Assembly (NCBI GenBank): GCA_017615595.1 | Contig: JAFZZT010000006.1 | Coordinates: forward strand, 1 to 40,640 | Source: Bacteroidales bacterium | GTDB taxonomy: Bacteria > Bacteroidota > Bacteroidia > Bacteroidales > WCHB1-69 | Length of the DNA stretch: 40,640 nt | Reading direction: 5' to 3' | Made by a program: the position numbers and the translations under genes | In this document: one piece after another, positions 22,003 through 29,665 of the stretch | Position numbering within the stretch: position 1 is the first letter of the stretch | How the letters are laid out: every line of letters starts with the position of its first letter | The notes under the pieces: model-generated | Database searches by the model: none | The model's input: the letters and a program-made list of their open reading frames with translations, nothing else | What the model was told of the DNA's origin: nothing

Positions 22003-23517
22003 ATGGCCAAAAATATCCTATATAAATCCCACTGGCGCTGGCTGCTGTTCGCATCCGCGCTGTTGGTGTTTGTATTCATCCTCTACTACTCCTCCAAGCT
22101 GATCAACAATATCGCCCAAGAGGAACGGCAACGTATCGAGATATGGGCCGGCGCCATCACCTACAAAGCCCAGATTGTCAACGAGACAGAGCATTTCTTC
22201 AACTCCATCCGGCTGGAGGAGGGCAATCACGCCGCCCTGCTGGCCAAAGCCATCAAGAAAGTGACCGAGGCCGACCTGGACGAGGACCTCACCTTCTACC
22301 AGGACATCATCACCTCCAACTCCACAGTGCCCACCATCATAGCCAACATGAGAGGCGAAATAGACGCCGCCGTCAACGTGCCCGACAGCATCATGAACAT
22401 GAAGAACATCAACGAGTTGGGACCCGAACGCGGTGGCTTTGACAGCCTCAGGCTGACCTACTACGCCCACGACTATGTGACCATCTACTATAAGGAATCC
22501 CAAATCTATTACGACCTCCACACCGTCATCGACAACCTATTGCAGTCGTTCTTCCAGGAAACGGTCATCAACTCCGCCTCCGTGCCGGTCATCATCACCG
22601 ACAGCACCAAGCGCAACGTCATCAACGCCGGCAACATCGACTCAACCATCATCCAGCAGCCCCTCCTGCTGAGTGAGAAACTGGAGTCTATGAAAAACAG
22701 CAACGACCCCATAGAGCTCGACCTGGTGGACCAAGGTCGCTGCTATGTCTTCTACGAGGAGTCTTCCGTGCTGAAACAGCTCCGCTACTTCCCCTACATC
22801 GAGTTGGGCATCGTCCTCATCTTCATCATCGTAGCCTACCTGCTGTTCAGCGTCTCACGGAAATCAGAGCAAAACAGAGTCTGGGTGGGCATGTCCAAGG
22901 AGACGGCCCATCAGCTCGGCACCCCGATCTCCTCCCTGATGGCCTGGAACGAGCTGCTGAAAGAGATGGACATCGACCCATCTGTATCTACGGAGATAGG
23001 CAAGGACGTACGGCGTTTGGAGACCATTGCACAGCGGTTCTCCAAGATCGGGTCAGCACCCGTGCTGGAAGACACCGACATCATCCCCATCATCGACGAA
23101 TTCACCTCCTACATGCAGTCGCGCATCCCCTCCCTCGTCAGCATCAAATTCAACAAACCGGAGAGCGAGGCTATCGTCCTACCCATCAACCGTTATCTGT
23201 TCGAGTGGGTTATTGAGAACCTGATCAAAAACGCCGTAGATGCCATGGACGGTCAGGGTGCCATCAACATCGACATCGTAGAGGAGAACAAGCATGTCTG
23301 CATCGATGTGTCCGACACCGGCAAAGGCATCCCCGCCAAACTGCAGCGACAGATCTTCAAGGCCGGATACACCTCCAAGAACCGCGGCTGGGGCCTCGGA
23401 CTGACACTGGCCAAGCGCATCATCAACGACTATCACAAGGGCAAACTCTTTGTCAAGACCTCCGTATTGGGACACGGCACCGTGATGCGCATCCAACTCA
23501 ACAAGCAGAAAAAATAA
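22003..23517 (+). CDS. Membrane sensor histidine kinase
   Basis: A 504-residue kinase with two membrane segments (about 11-32 and 264-284) enclosing a ~230-residue periplasmic sensor domain of no recognised family. The cytoplasmic part has a HisKA-like H-box ETAHQLGTPISSLMAWNELL with H303 as phospho-acceptor. The HATPase domain follows with N-box NLIKNAVDAMDG, G1 DTGKGIP and G2 RGWGLGLTLAKRI. No response regulator gene is adjacent, so its partner is elsewhere. It is 5 bases after moxR and likely in the SurA-MoxR operon, which suggests envelope stress as a signal (inference). Its stop is 2 bases from the stop of the converging gene. Confidence 0.93.
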   Translation: MAKNILYKSHWRWLLFASALLVFVFILYYSSKLINNIAQEERQRIEIWAGAITYKAQIVNETEHFFNSIRLEEGNHAALLAKAIKKVTEADLDEDLTFYQDIITSNSTVPTIIANMRGEIDAAVNVPDSIMNMKNINELGPERGGFDSLRLTYYAHDYVTIYYKESQIYYDLHTVIDNLLQSFFQETVINSASVPVIITDSTKRNVINAGNIDSTIIQQPLLLSEKLESMKNSNDPIELDLVDQGRCYVFYEESSVLKQLRYFPYIELGIVLIFIIVAYLLFSVSRKSEQNRVWVGMSKETAHQLGTPISSLMAWNELLKEMDIDPSVSTEIGKDVRRLETIAQRFSKIGSAPVLEDTDIIPIIDEFTSYMQSRIPSLVSIKFNKPESEAIVLPINRYLFEWVIENLIKNAVDAMDGQGAINIDIVEENKHVCIDVSDTGKGIPAKLQRQIFKAGYTSKNRGWGLGLTLAKRIINDYHKGKLFVKTSVLGHGTVMRIQLNKQKK

Positions 23518-23519
23518 GA

Positions 23520-23939
23520 CTAGCTGTACACGCGCAGCCGCATCCCGTCATAACGGGTGTTGTATCTGCGGGCAGGCCATTTGGAAGGACCTGTCAGCAC
23601 ACTGCCATCCAATATATTATACGTGGAGCCGCACAGCGAATCCACCATACGCAACCCGTCAGGAGCCACGAACAGCCACGACTCATGTTCCTCAAAATCG
23701 AAGGGACAGGCCCGGTCGTAGGCAAGGAACGTCCACTCGTCCAGACGATAGACGATGATGCCGTTCACGCCACCCGTGAAATATTCATAGCCTCCGTAGG
23801 TGTTGAGCCGATAATACATCGCATCGTTGGGATATACATAGAAGTCCACATTCACGTGCGGGATTGGACTCGGATCCACACGACACCCGCTAAAGAGCGG
23901 CAGCAGCAACAGAAAGAAAAACAGTTTTTTGACTTGCAT
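23520..23939 (-). CDS. Rieske-like lipoprotein lacking the histidine cluster ligands
   Basis: A 139-residue lipoprotein with signal and lipobox LFSG-C19. The remainder follows the layout of a Rieske domain: RACPFD at 76-81, then SLCGSTYNILDGSVLTGPSKWPARRYNTRYDGMRLRVY. In a functional Rieske protein the motifs are C-x-H and C-x2-H. Here both cysteines (C78, C103) remain, but the histidine positions hold F80 and T106. It therefore probably does not bind a normal [2Fe-2S] cluster and may be a structural or binding relic, or hold the two cysteines as a disulfide. It is last in a minus-strand operon, 7 bases after a steroid-reductase-like gene, and ends with TAG. Confidence 0.8.
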   Translation of the reverse strand: MQVKKLFFFLLLLPLFSGCRVDPSPIPHVNVDFYVYPNDAMYYRLNTYGGYEYFTGGVNGIIVYRLDEWTFLAYDRACPFDFEEHESWLFVAPDGLRMVDSLCGSTYNILDGSVLTGPSKWPARRYNTRYDGMRLRVYS

Positions 23940-23946
23940 GGTATGA

Positions 23947-24735
23947 TCAATAAATGAAGGGGAAAATTTTATAGCGCTTCAGTGAGGTGAACTCCTCGCC
24001 AAAGAACATCTCATAGCGTTCGTACACAGCTTTAGAACGAGGAATGATATTGGCACAGGTCCAGATAAAGAATACCAGACCAGCCACCGACCAAGTCAGG
24101 ATGGCAAATCCAGCCCATTCCATGATCTCGCCCAGATAGTTGGCCGAATTCACATATTTGAACGGTCCGCCCTTGGGCAGATAATAGTTGTTGTCATAAG
24201 GATCCAAACGCAGGTTGCGGATAATGCGGTCGGAATGGAGATTGAGAATCATGCCCGCCAGGAAGATCAAGAAACCGATGATGAACTGCGGGGAGTAAAG
24301 CCACTGGACAGGGTAATAGTCAATAGGGCTGAAATAAAAGAGCCATCCACCCTGCATAATAGCATTGCAGGTGTTAAAGATAAATCCGGAGATGATGACA
24401 GAGACAGGCATCTTGCTTTGACCTTTCATCAGCAAAGGAAAGATAAACGACCGTTGGAAATAGTGAAACTCAAAAAGGAAGAACATAATGAATGTCACTA
24501 TGTTGAATGGCCTGATATGGAAATAGAGCGAGATAAAATAGAGCATCAGCATGGTGAAGAACACGGGTATCTCCATGATAAACCAACCGAGATTACTGCG
24601 TACTGAAAAACCCCACCGGTTGTTAAAGGTCATACCGTATGCGACCGTGACAAACTGAAGCACAATGAACACCCCGATGCCCAAAACGGTCATGATGATC
24701 AGGAGGTATTGATATACTTGACTGAAAAGTTCCAT
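23947..24735 (-). CDS. Steroid 5-alpha-reductase-family (DUF1295-like) membrane protein
   Basis: A 262-residue polytopic membrane protein with about six to seven hydrophobic segments. The C-terminal third carries the family signature: NLHSDRIIRNLR, then YYLPKGGPFKYVNSANYLGEIMEWAGFAILTWS, and the tail SKAVYERYEMFFGEEFTSLKRYKIFPFIY, close to the 3-oxo-5-alpha-steroid 4-dehydrogenase C-terminal pattern (E-x-Y-x-x-Y...KR...IPFI). Such enzymes use NADPH to reduce an enone double bond; in bacteria the substrate is usually unknown, possibly a lipid or isoprenoid. It lies 12 bases downstream of a GT2 gene and 7 bases upstream of the Rieske-like lipoprotein gene. Confidence 0.88.
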   Translation of the reverse strand: MELFSQVYQYLLIIMTVLGIGVFIVLQFVTVAYGMTFNNRWGFSVRSNLGWFIMEIPVFFTMLMLYFISLYFHIRPFNIVTFIMFFLFEFHYFQRSFIFPLLMKGQSKMPVSVIISGFIFNTCNAIMQGGWLFYFSPIDYYPVQWLYSPQFIIGFLIFLAGMILNLHSDRIIRNLRLDPYDNNYYLPKGGPFKYVNSANYLGEIMEWAGFAILTWSVAGLVFFIWTCANIIPRSKAVYERYEMFFGEEFTSLKRYKIFPFIY

Positions 24736-24747
24736 AATTACCAGGTG

Positions 24748-25755
24748 CTAGAAAAACTTGGAACCGTCAAAATGACGTTTTCTTTTGAAATAATTGAGAA
24801 ACACCACGGAACCGTCATACACATCCAGATAGGCGAGTTTCGGCATGGTGCTCCGTTTGGCCTTGCATTCTTTATAATGTTTGGCAAATGAGAACATGGC
24901 CTTATATACGGCGATAAAATCCTTAAAGTGGAACTGAAGCAGGAAAAAGACAGCCGCGATCTGATCCAGGAAGAAGCGGAAGACAAAAGTTTTCGCAAGA
25001 CGATTGTCGGGCAGATTCTTCAGCAGGAGGAACAGGTTGTTGCGGAAATTGAGGTACGTTTTGAAGGAGTTGTTTTTGGGCAGGGTGCCGCCCCCGACGT
25101 GAAGCACCACCGACTGCGGGCACACTTTGATCTTGAAGCCGGCGTTCTTGATACGCCAGCAGAAGTCTATCTCTTCCATGTGGGCGAAGAAATCGTCATC
25201 GAGGCCACCCATGGTGCGATAGACGTCGCTACGGACAAACATGGCAGCGCCCGTGGCCCAGAAGACATCAACCGGATCGTCGTATTGTCCCTCGTCCTTC
25301 TCCAGCGTGGAGAAGACACGGCCACGACAGAAGGGATAGCCGTACTTATCGATGAAACCGCCCGAGGCGCCTGCATACTCGAACATCTCCGGCTGGGAAT
25401 AGGAGAGAATCTTCGGCTGCACCACCGCAATCTTCTCGTTGGTGTCCATCATCTCAATCACCGGCTCAATCCAATGGTCCGTGACCTCTATATCGGAATT
25501 GAGGAGGCAGAAATACTCGGAGTCTATTTGCTCCATGGCAAGGTTATAGCCCCGCGCGAAGCCTTCGTTACGCTCGTTGCGCAGAATGCGGACGGCAGGA
25601 TAATGCGCTTGCAAGAAGGCAATGGAATCGTCTGAAGAGGCATTGTCAGCCACCACCAGCTCGGCGTAATCCGGCAGGGAGCGCATGAGCGGCGGCAGGA
25701 ATTTCTCCAAAAAATTGCGCCCGTTCCAGTTTAATATAACGACAGATAACTTCAT
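24748..25755 (-). CDS. Family 2 glycosyltransferase
   Basis: A 335-residue GT-A glycosyltransferase. It opens MKLSVVILNWNGRNFLEKFL, then VVADNASSDDSIAFL, RNEGFARGYN and the metal-binding LLNSDIEV with N86-S-D88. A later acceptor-side motif is FFAHMEEIDFCWRIKNAGFK, as in rhamnosyl- or other surface-sugar transferases of this family. The C-terminal ~80 residues include amphipathic or membrane-associated helices (FVFRFFLDQIAAVFFLLQFHF). The donor sugar is unknown; rhamnose is possible given rfbD in the window, but that is weak. It is the first gene of a three-gene minus-strand operon and ends with TAG. Confidence 0.92.
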   Translation of the reverse strand: MKLSVVILNWNGRNFLEKFLPPLMRSLPDYAELVVADNASSDDSIAFLQAHYPAVRILRNERNEGFARGYNLAMEQIDSEYFCLLNSDIEVTDHWIEPVIEMMDTNEKIAVVQPKILSYSQPEMFEYAGASGGFIDKYGYPFCRGRVFSTLEKDEGQYDDPVDVFWATGAAMFVRSDVYRTMGGLDDDFFAHMEEIDFCWRIKNAGFKIKVCPQSVVLHVGGGTLPKNNSFKTYLNFRNNLFLLLKNLPDNRLAKTFVFRFFLDQIAAVFFLLQFHFKDFIAVYKAMFSFAKHYKECKAKRSTMPKLAYLDVYDGSVVFLNYFKRKRHFDGSKFF

Positions 25756-25801
25756 CTTACCTATTTTTCAAACAAAAGGACAAACCCAAAATTTGCCGCC
25801 G

Positions 25802-25809
25802 CAAAGATA
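25802..25809 (-). promoter_or_regulatory. -7 box of the glycosyltransferase operon (minus strand)
   Basis: The minus strand reads TATCTTTG at 25809-25802, about 47 bases before the start at 25755. No clear TTG is seen at the -33 position. Confidence 0.55.
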
Positions 25810-25825
25810 ATGATTTTTTGTTGAA

Positions 25826-26005
25826 TTAATAGACATTGTCAATGTTATTTAGTTGTTGTCGTTTCTGTTTATTCTTCATGATTGGAAGTCCATTCCGGCA
25901 TTTCCATCTTTTCACCAACGTCTTTACCGCCTCTCCACTTTCGTATGTCACACGCACAAAATATACTCCGGAAGCTGGTGTCATTTTTGGTCGGACGTAT
26001 TTTTT
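25826..26005 (-). pseudogene. Remnant of a T9SS C-terminal sorting domain
   Basis: The minus strand from about 26005 down to the TAA at 25826-25828 holds an open frame of about 57 codons. It contains TPASGVYFVRVTYESGEAV followed by KTLVKRW, the last two strands of a T9SS type A sorting domain (SGVYFVRV... VKR). It then runs ~22 residues past the normal domain end. The rest of the cargo gene is missing: a TGA lies a few codons upstream of the similarity, then comes AT-rich sequence with the rpsO promoter. There is no signal peptide or ribosome-binding site. It looks like the leftover end of a deleted exoprotein gene. Confidence 0.65.
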
Positions 26006-26038
26006 TTTAGAATGGCCTCATTATAATAGAAAAAAGTG

Positions 26039-26046
26039 TATTTTTG
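26039..26046 (+). promoter_or_regulatory. -7 box of rpsO
   Basis: TATTTTTG at 26039-26046 lies 48 bases before the rpsO start and matches the -7 consensus used throughout the window. Confidence 0.65.
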
Positions 26047-26094
26047 CCGCCGATTTAAGAAAGGTAAAAAAATTTAATTAATTAGAAGAAAACT

Positions 26095-26364
26095 ATGTAT
26101 TTAACAAGCGACGTAAAGAAATCCATTTTTGAAGAATATGGCAAATCTGCTACCGACACCGGTTCTCCTGAAGCACAGGTTGCCTTATTCACCCACCGCA
26201 TCAAACACCTCACCGAGCACGTGAAGGCCAATGGCGGCGACAAAGTCACCAAACGCGCCCTCATCAACTTGGTTGGTAAGAGAAAGAAAATGCTCGAATA
26301 CCTCAAACAACAAGATATTGAGCGTTACAGAACTTTGATCAAGAAGTTGGGTCTCAGAAAATAA
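26095..26364 (+). CDS. rpsO: 30S ribosomal protein S15
   Basis: An 89-residue primary rRNA-binding protein of the small subunit. The S15 signature is clear: DTGSPEAQVALFTHRIKHLTEHVK, then the central GGDKVTKRALINLVGKRKKMLEYLK and the C-terminal helix RYRTLIKKLGLRK. Length equals the family standard. It is followed 105 bases later by pnp, a gene pair kept together in many phyla, with a stable hairpin between them. Confidence 0.98.
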   Translation: MYLTSDVKKSIFEEYGKSATDTGSPEAQVALFTHRIKHLTEHVKANGGDKVTKRALINLVGKRKKMLEYLKQQDIERYRTLIKKLGLRK

Positions 26365-26389
26365 TTCTTACATCTATAGCATTACCAGG

Positions 26390-26415
26390 CAGGGCAATTT
26401 CCACAAATTGCCTTG
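26390..26415 (+). terminator. Hairpin between rpsO and pnp (attenuator or processing site)
   Basis: CAGGGCAATTT (26390-26400) pairs with AAATTGCCTTG (26405-26415), 11 bp with one G-T pair and a CCAC loop, followed only by TTTGG. The T-tract is short, so partial termination or an RNase cleavage site for pnp autoregulation is more likely than full termination. Confidence 0.6.
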
Positions 26416-26469
26416 TTTGGTATATGGATGACCTGACTGATCATTTTATTCATTTTTAATTTTTTAGCT

Positions 26470-28773
26470 ATGATTGGAATTAGTAAAACATTCGACATAG
26501 GCGATGGCCGCATGGTGACCATCGAGACCGGCAAGTTGGCCAAACAGGCTGACGGCGCCGCTGTCGTCAAGATGGGCGACACGATGATTTTGGCAACGGT
26601 ATGCTGCAAGAAAGAGGCCGTGGAAGGCACTGACTTCATGCCGCTGCAAGTGGAATATCAAGAGAAATACGGTGCGCTCGGCCGCATCCCCGGCGGTTTC
26701 TTCCGTCGTGAGGCCCGCCCCTCCGAGTATGAGATCCTCATCGCCCGACTGGTGGACCGCGCCATCCGTCCGCTCTTCCCGAAAGACTTTCACGCTGAGA
26801 CACAGGTCATCGTGACCTTGATCTCCGGTGACAAGAACATGCTGCCCGACTGTCTGGCATGCCTGGCCGCCTCTTCCGCTATCGCCGTGTCCAACATCCC
26901 CTTCGAGTGCCCCATCTCCGAGGTGCGCGTGGGTCGTGTGGACGGCAAATTCGTCATCAACCCCACCGTGGAAGACATGGAGAAGTCTGATATCGACATG
27001 ATCGTGGCTGCCTCCATGGAGAACATCATGATGGTGGAAGGTGAGATGAAAGAGATCTCCGAGGAAGACATGGTAGGCGCATTGAACTTCGCCAAGGACG
27101 CCATCAAGGTGCAGTGCCAAGCTCAAATCGAGCTGGCTGCCGAGGTGCCCACCGCCTTCCCGAAACGCGAGTACTGCCACGAGACCAACGACGAGGAGAT
27201 TCGCGAGCGCATCCAGAAGGAGACCTACGACAAAGTGTATGCCGTAGCCAAGTCTTTCATGGGCAAGCAGGCCCGCAACGACGCTTTCGACCAGATCCTG
27301 GCCGACTTCATGGAGACCATCCCTGAAGAGGAGCGTGAAGAGAAAGAAGTGATGGTGAAACGCTACTACAGCGACGTCCAATATCACGCCATGCGCAATA
27401 TGATCCTGGATGAGCGTATCCGTCTTGACGGTCGTGACCTGGAGACCATCCGTCCCATCTGGATCGAGACCGGCTATCTGCCCGCCGCTCATGGTTCCGC
27501 CATCTTCACCCGTGGTGAGACGCAGTCTTTGGCCACCTGTACGTTAGGCACCAAGCTGGACGAGCAGACCATCGACGGCGCCGTGGTGGAAGGCACCAGC
27601 CGTTTCATGCTGCACTACAACTTCCCGCCGTACAGCGTCGGTGAGGTGAAACGTGTCGGCAGCACCGGCCGCCGCGAGATCGGCCACGGCAACTTGGCCA
27701 AACGCGCCCTCGCCCCGATGATCCCCTTCGACGACCCGACATTCCCCTACACCGTGCGTATCGTCTCCGACATCCTCGAGTCCAACGGCAGCTCCTCCAT
27801 GGCTACCGTCTGCGCCGGCACTCTCGCCCTGCTCGACTGCGGTGTCAAGATGAAGAAACCGGTTTCCGGTATCGCCATGGGTCTCATCACAGACGAGAAC
27901 TCCAGCCGCTACGCCATCTTGTCCGACATCCTCGGCGATGAGGACCACCTGGGCGACATGGACTTCAAGGTCTGCGGTACCGAAGACGGCATCACCGCCT
28001 GCCAGATGGACATCAAGGTCAACGGTCTCTCCTCTGAAGTGTTGGCTGAGGCATTGGCACAGGCTCACAGAGGCCGTATGTTCATCCTCAGCAAGATCAA
28101 AGAGGCGATGCCCGCACCGCGCGAGGACTACCGTCCCTTCGTGCCGCGCATCATCCAAATGCAAATCCCGCGCGAGTTCATCGGCGCCGTCATCGGACCG
28201 GGAGGCAAGATCATCCAAGAGATGCAGCGTGAGACCAACACCACCATCAACATCGAGGAGGTGGGTGAGTTCGGCATCATCGACATCGCCGCTGCCAATG
28301 TGGACGACATCAACGCCGCCATCGAGCGCATCAAACTCATCACCACGGTTCCTGAAGTGGGTGAGGTGTATGAAGGAAAAGTCAAGAACATCACCGCCTT
28401 CGGTGCTTTCGTGGAGTTCCTGCCCAACACTGACGGCCTCTTGCATGTGACGGAGATCGCCTATCGCCGCATCGAGAACGTGGAGGATGTCCTCAAGGTC
28501 GGTGACACCATCAAGGTACAGCTGATCGGCATCGATGAGAAGACCGGCAAATACCGTCTCTCCCACAAGGTGCTGCTTCCGAAGCCAGAAGGCTATGTGG
28601 AGCCGAGCGCCAAACCTCGCCGCGGTGGCGAAAGACGCCCCGAACGCAACAACGGTGGAGGCCGCGAGAGACGCGAAAACGGACACGGCCACAACCGCCG
28701 TCCGCAAGGCGACAGACCGCATCGTAACGAGCGTCCTCAAAACGATACGCCTGATTTCCCTGAGCTGGATTAA
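26470..28773 (+). CDS. pnp: Polyribonucleotide nucleotidyltransferase (PNPase)
   Basis: A 767-residue phosphorolytic 3'-5' exoribonuclease. It has two RNase PH-type cores: the first with [20 protein letters not shown], the second with [33 protein letters not shown] and [23 protein letters not shown], separated by the helical linker. Then come a KH domain ([20 protein letters not shown]) and an S1 domain ([30 protein letters not shown]). The C-terminal ~50 residues form a low-complexity Arg/Gly/Asn-rich tail ([19 protein letters not shown]), which may bind RNA or partner proteins. It is downstream of rpsO and ends at a bidirectional terminator. Confidence 0.98.
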   Translation: MIGISKTFDIGDGRMVTIETGKLAKQADGAAVVKMGDTMILATVCCKKEAVEGTDFMPLQVEYQEKYGALGRIPGGFFRREARPSEYEILIARLVDRAIRPLFPKDFHAETQVIVTLISGDKNMLPDCLACLAASSAIAVSNIPFECPISEVRVGRVDGKFVINPTVEDMEKSDIDMIVAASMENIMMVEGEMKEISEEDMVGALNFAKDAIKVQCQAQIELAAEVPTAFPKREYCHETNDEEIRERIQKETYDKVYAVAKSFMGKQARNDAFDQILADFMETIPEEEREEKEVMVKRYYSDVQYHAMRNMILDERIRLDGRDLETIRPIWIETGYLPAAHGSAIFTRGETQSLATCTLGTKLDEQTIDGAVVEGTSRFMLHYNFPPYSVGEVKRVGSTGRREIGHGNLAKRALAPMIPFDDPTFPYTVRIVSDILESNGSSSMATVCAGTLALLDCGVKMKKPVSGIAMGLITDENSSRYAILSDILGDEDHLGDMDFKVCGTEDGITACQMDIKVNGLSSEVLAEALAQAHRGRMFILSKIKEAMPAPREDYRPFVPRIIQMQIPREFIGAVIGPGGKIIQEMQRETNTTINIEEVGEFGIIDIAAANVDDINAAIERIKLITTVPEVGEVYEGKVKNITAFGAFVEFLPNTDGLLHVTEIAYRRIENVEDVLKVGDTIKVQLIGIDEKTGKYRLSHKVLLPKPEGYVEPSAKPRRGGERRPERNNGGGRERRENGHGHNRRPQGDRPHRNERPQNDTPDFPELD

Positions 28774-28786
28774 TCAAAACAAAAAA

Positions 28787-28815
28787 ACGGGCTTCCATTG
28801 AAGTCCGTTTTTTTT
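28787..28815. terminator. Bidirectional terminator between pnp and the DUF4476 gene
   Basis: ACGGGCTTC (28787-28795) pairs with GAAGTCCGT (28800-28808), 9 bp with one G-T pair and a 4-base loop. It has T residues to 28815 on the plus strand and a run of A (T on the minus strand) at 28780-28787. It serves both converging genes. Confidence 0.92.
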
Positions 28816-28830
28816 ATTGCTACGTTGTCA

Positions 28831-29634
28831 TTAATGCTGCTGTTGGATGAATGTGTCCAAGGCACGTTTGTTGCTGTCAAAGGCGAAGACATCGTACAAC
28901 AGGAAATAGCGCTCGGGATCCACACAACGTGAATACGCGAACTTGGCAAAGTCCAACTTGGTATTGTCAAACTCGAAGGTCTGGCAGAACTTCTTGATCT
29001 GTGAGGCTGTCAGCATATTCTGGCGGGTGATCTGCTTGGCCAGCGAGAGTCTGTTGGAGTCAAAGTGTTCCTTTCTGACCATCTCCAACGCTTGGTTGAA
29101 ATCGGGCTCGCTCATGGCCATAGGGCCTGGCGCTGGCGGCGGGGCCACGGATGGCTGACCATGCTGCCCTGCGGGCTGATGATAGCCGAACCAGGAGCTC
29201 TGTCCCGTCAGATGACCGTGCGCATGGTTGGGCTGCAGCGAAACCATCGTCATGACCAATTCCGGACGGGGCGCGCCATAGCCGGGAGACAGGCCTAACA
29301 GGTGCCGATAGCGTTCTATACGAAAACTTCTATGGGCATAATCGACACGCACCAGCTGACCGACCGTGCGATGGTCAGGATCATCCATCTCCACCCGCAG
29401 ATAGTGGTCGCCCTCCGGCACATAGTCCAATTGAATAGACATCACCGACTGCTCATTCTGTAGAACATCATCTACAAACAACCAGAAGGCGGTCTGATCG
29501 GAAGTCACAACAAGGGAGACACGGGAGTTGGGAACAGCCCCCTGAGGCGGTCTTTGGGCCAAACCCATGTTTGCCATGCCGAGTAATGCCATCAGCATAA
29601 CCATCGATGCTAAGCTAAACAAAGTTTTTTTCAT
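28831..29634 (-). CDS. Secreted DUF4476-domain protein
   Basis: A 267-residue protein with a signal peptide (MKKTLFSLASMVMLMALLGMANMGLAQ). An N-terminal beta-rich half (SRVSLVVTSDQTAFWLFVDDVLQNEQS...EGDHYLRVEMDDPDHRTVGQ) is followed by a Pro/Gly/His-rich linker and a C-terminal DUF4476 domain. The latter reads FNQALEMVRKEHFDSNRLSL, then MLTASQIKKFCQTFEFDNTKLDFAKFAY and DPERYFLLYDVFAFDSNKRAL. DUF4476 is a Bacteroidota helical domain of unknown function. Upstream in-frame codons would overlap the preceding transporter gene; ATG 29634 begins exactly at the signal peptide. It is 31 bases after the transporter and probably in its transcript. Confidence 0.88.
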   Translation of the reverse strand: MKKTLFSLASMVMLMALLGMANMGLAQRPPQGAVPNSRVSLVVTSDQTAFWLFVDDVLQNEQSVMSIQLDYVPEGDHYLRVEMDDPDHRTVGQLVRVDYAHRSFRIERYRHLLGLSPGYGAPRPELVMTMVSLQPNHAHGHLTGQSSWFGYHQPAGQHGQPSVAPPPAPGPMAMSEPDFNQALEMVRKEHFDSNRLSLAKQITRQNMLTASQIKKFCQTFEFDNTKLDFAKFAYSRCVDPERYFLLYDVFAFDSNKRALDTFIQQQH

Positions 29635-29665
29635 AAGTGTATTATTTAATGATTCATAACTAATT

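Noticed and set aside
25836..26081. An 81-codon plus-strand frame upstream of rpsO
   Set aside because: It covers the minus-strand T9SS remnant and the rpsO promoter, and its residues show no domain.
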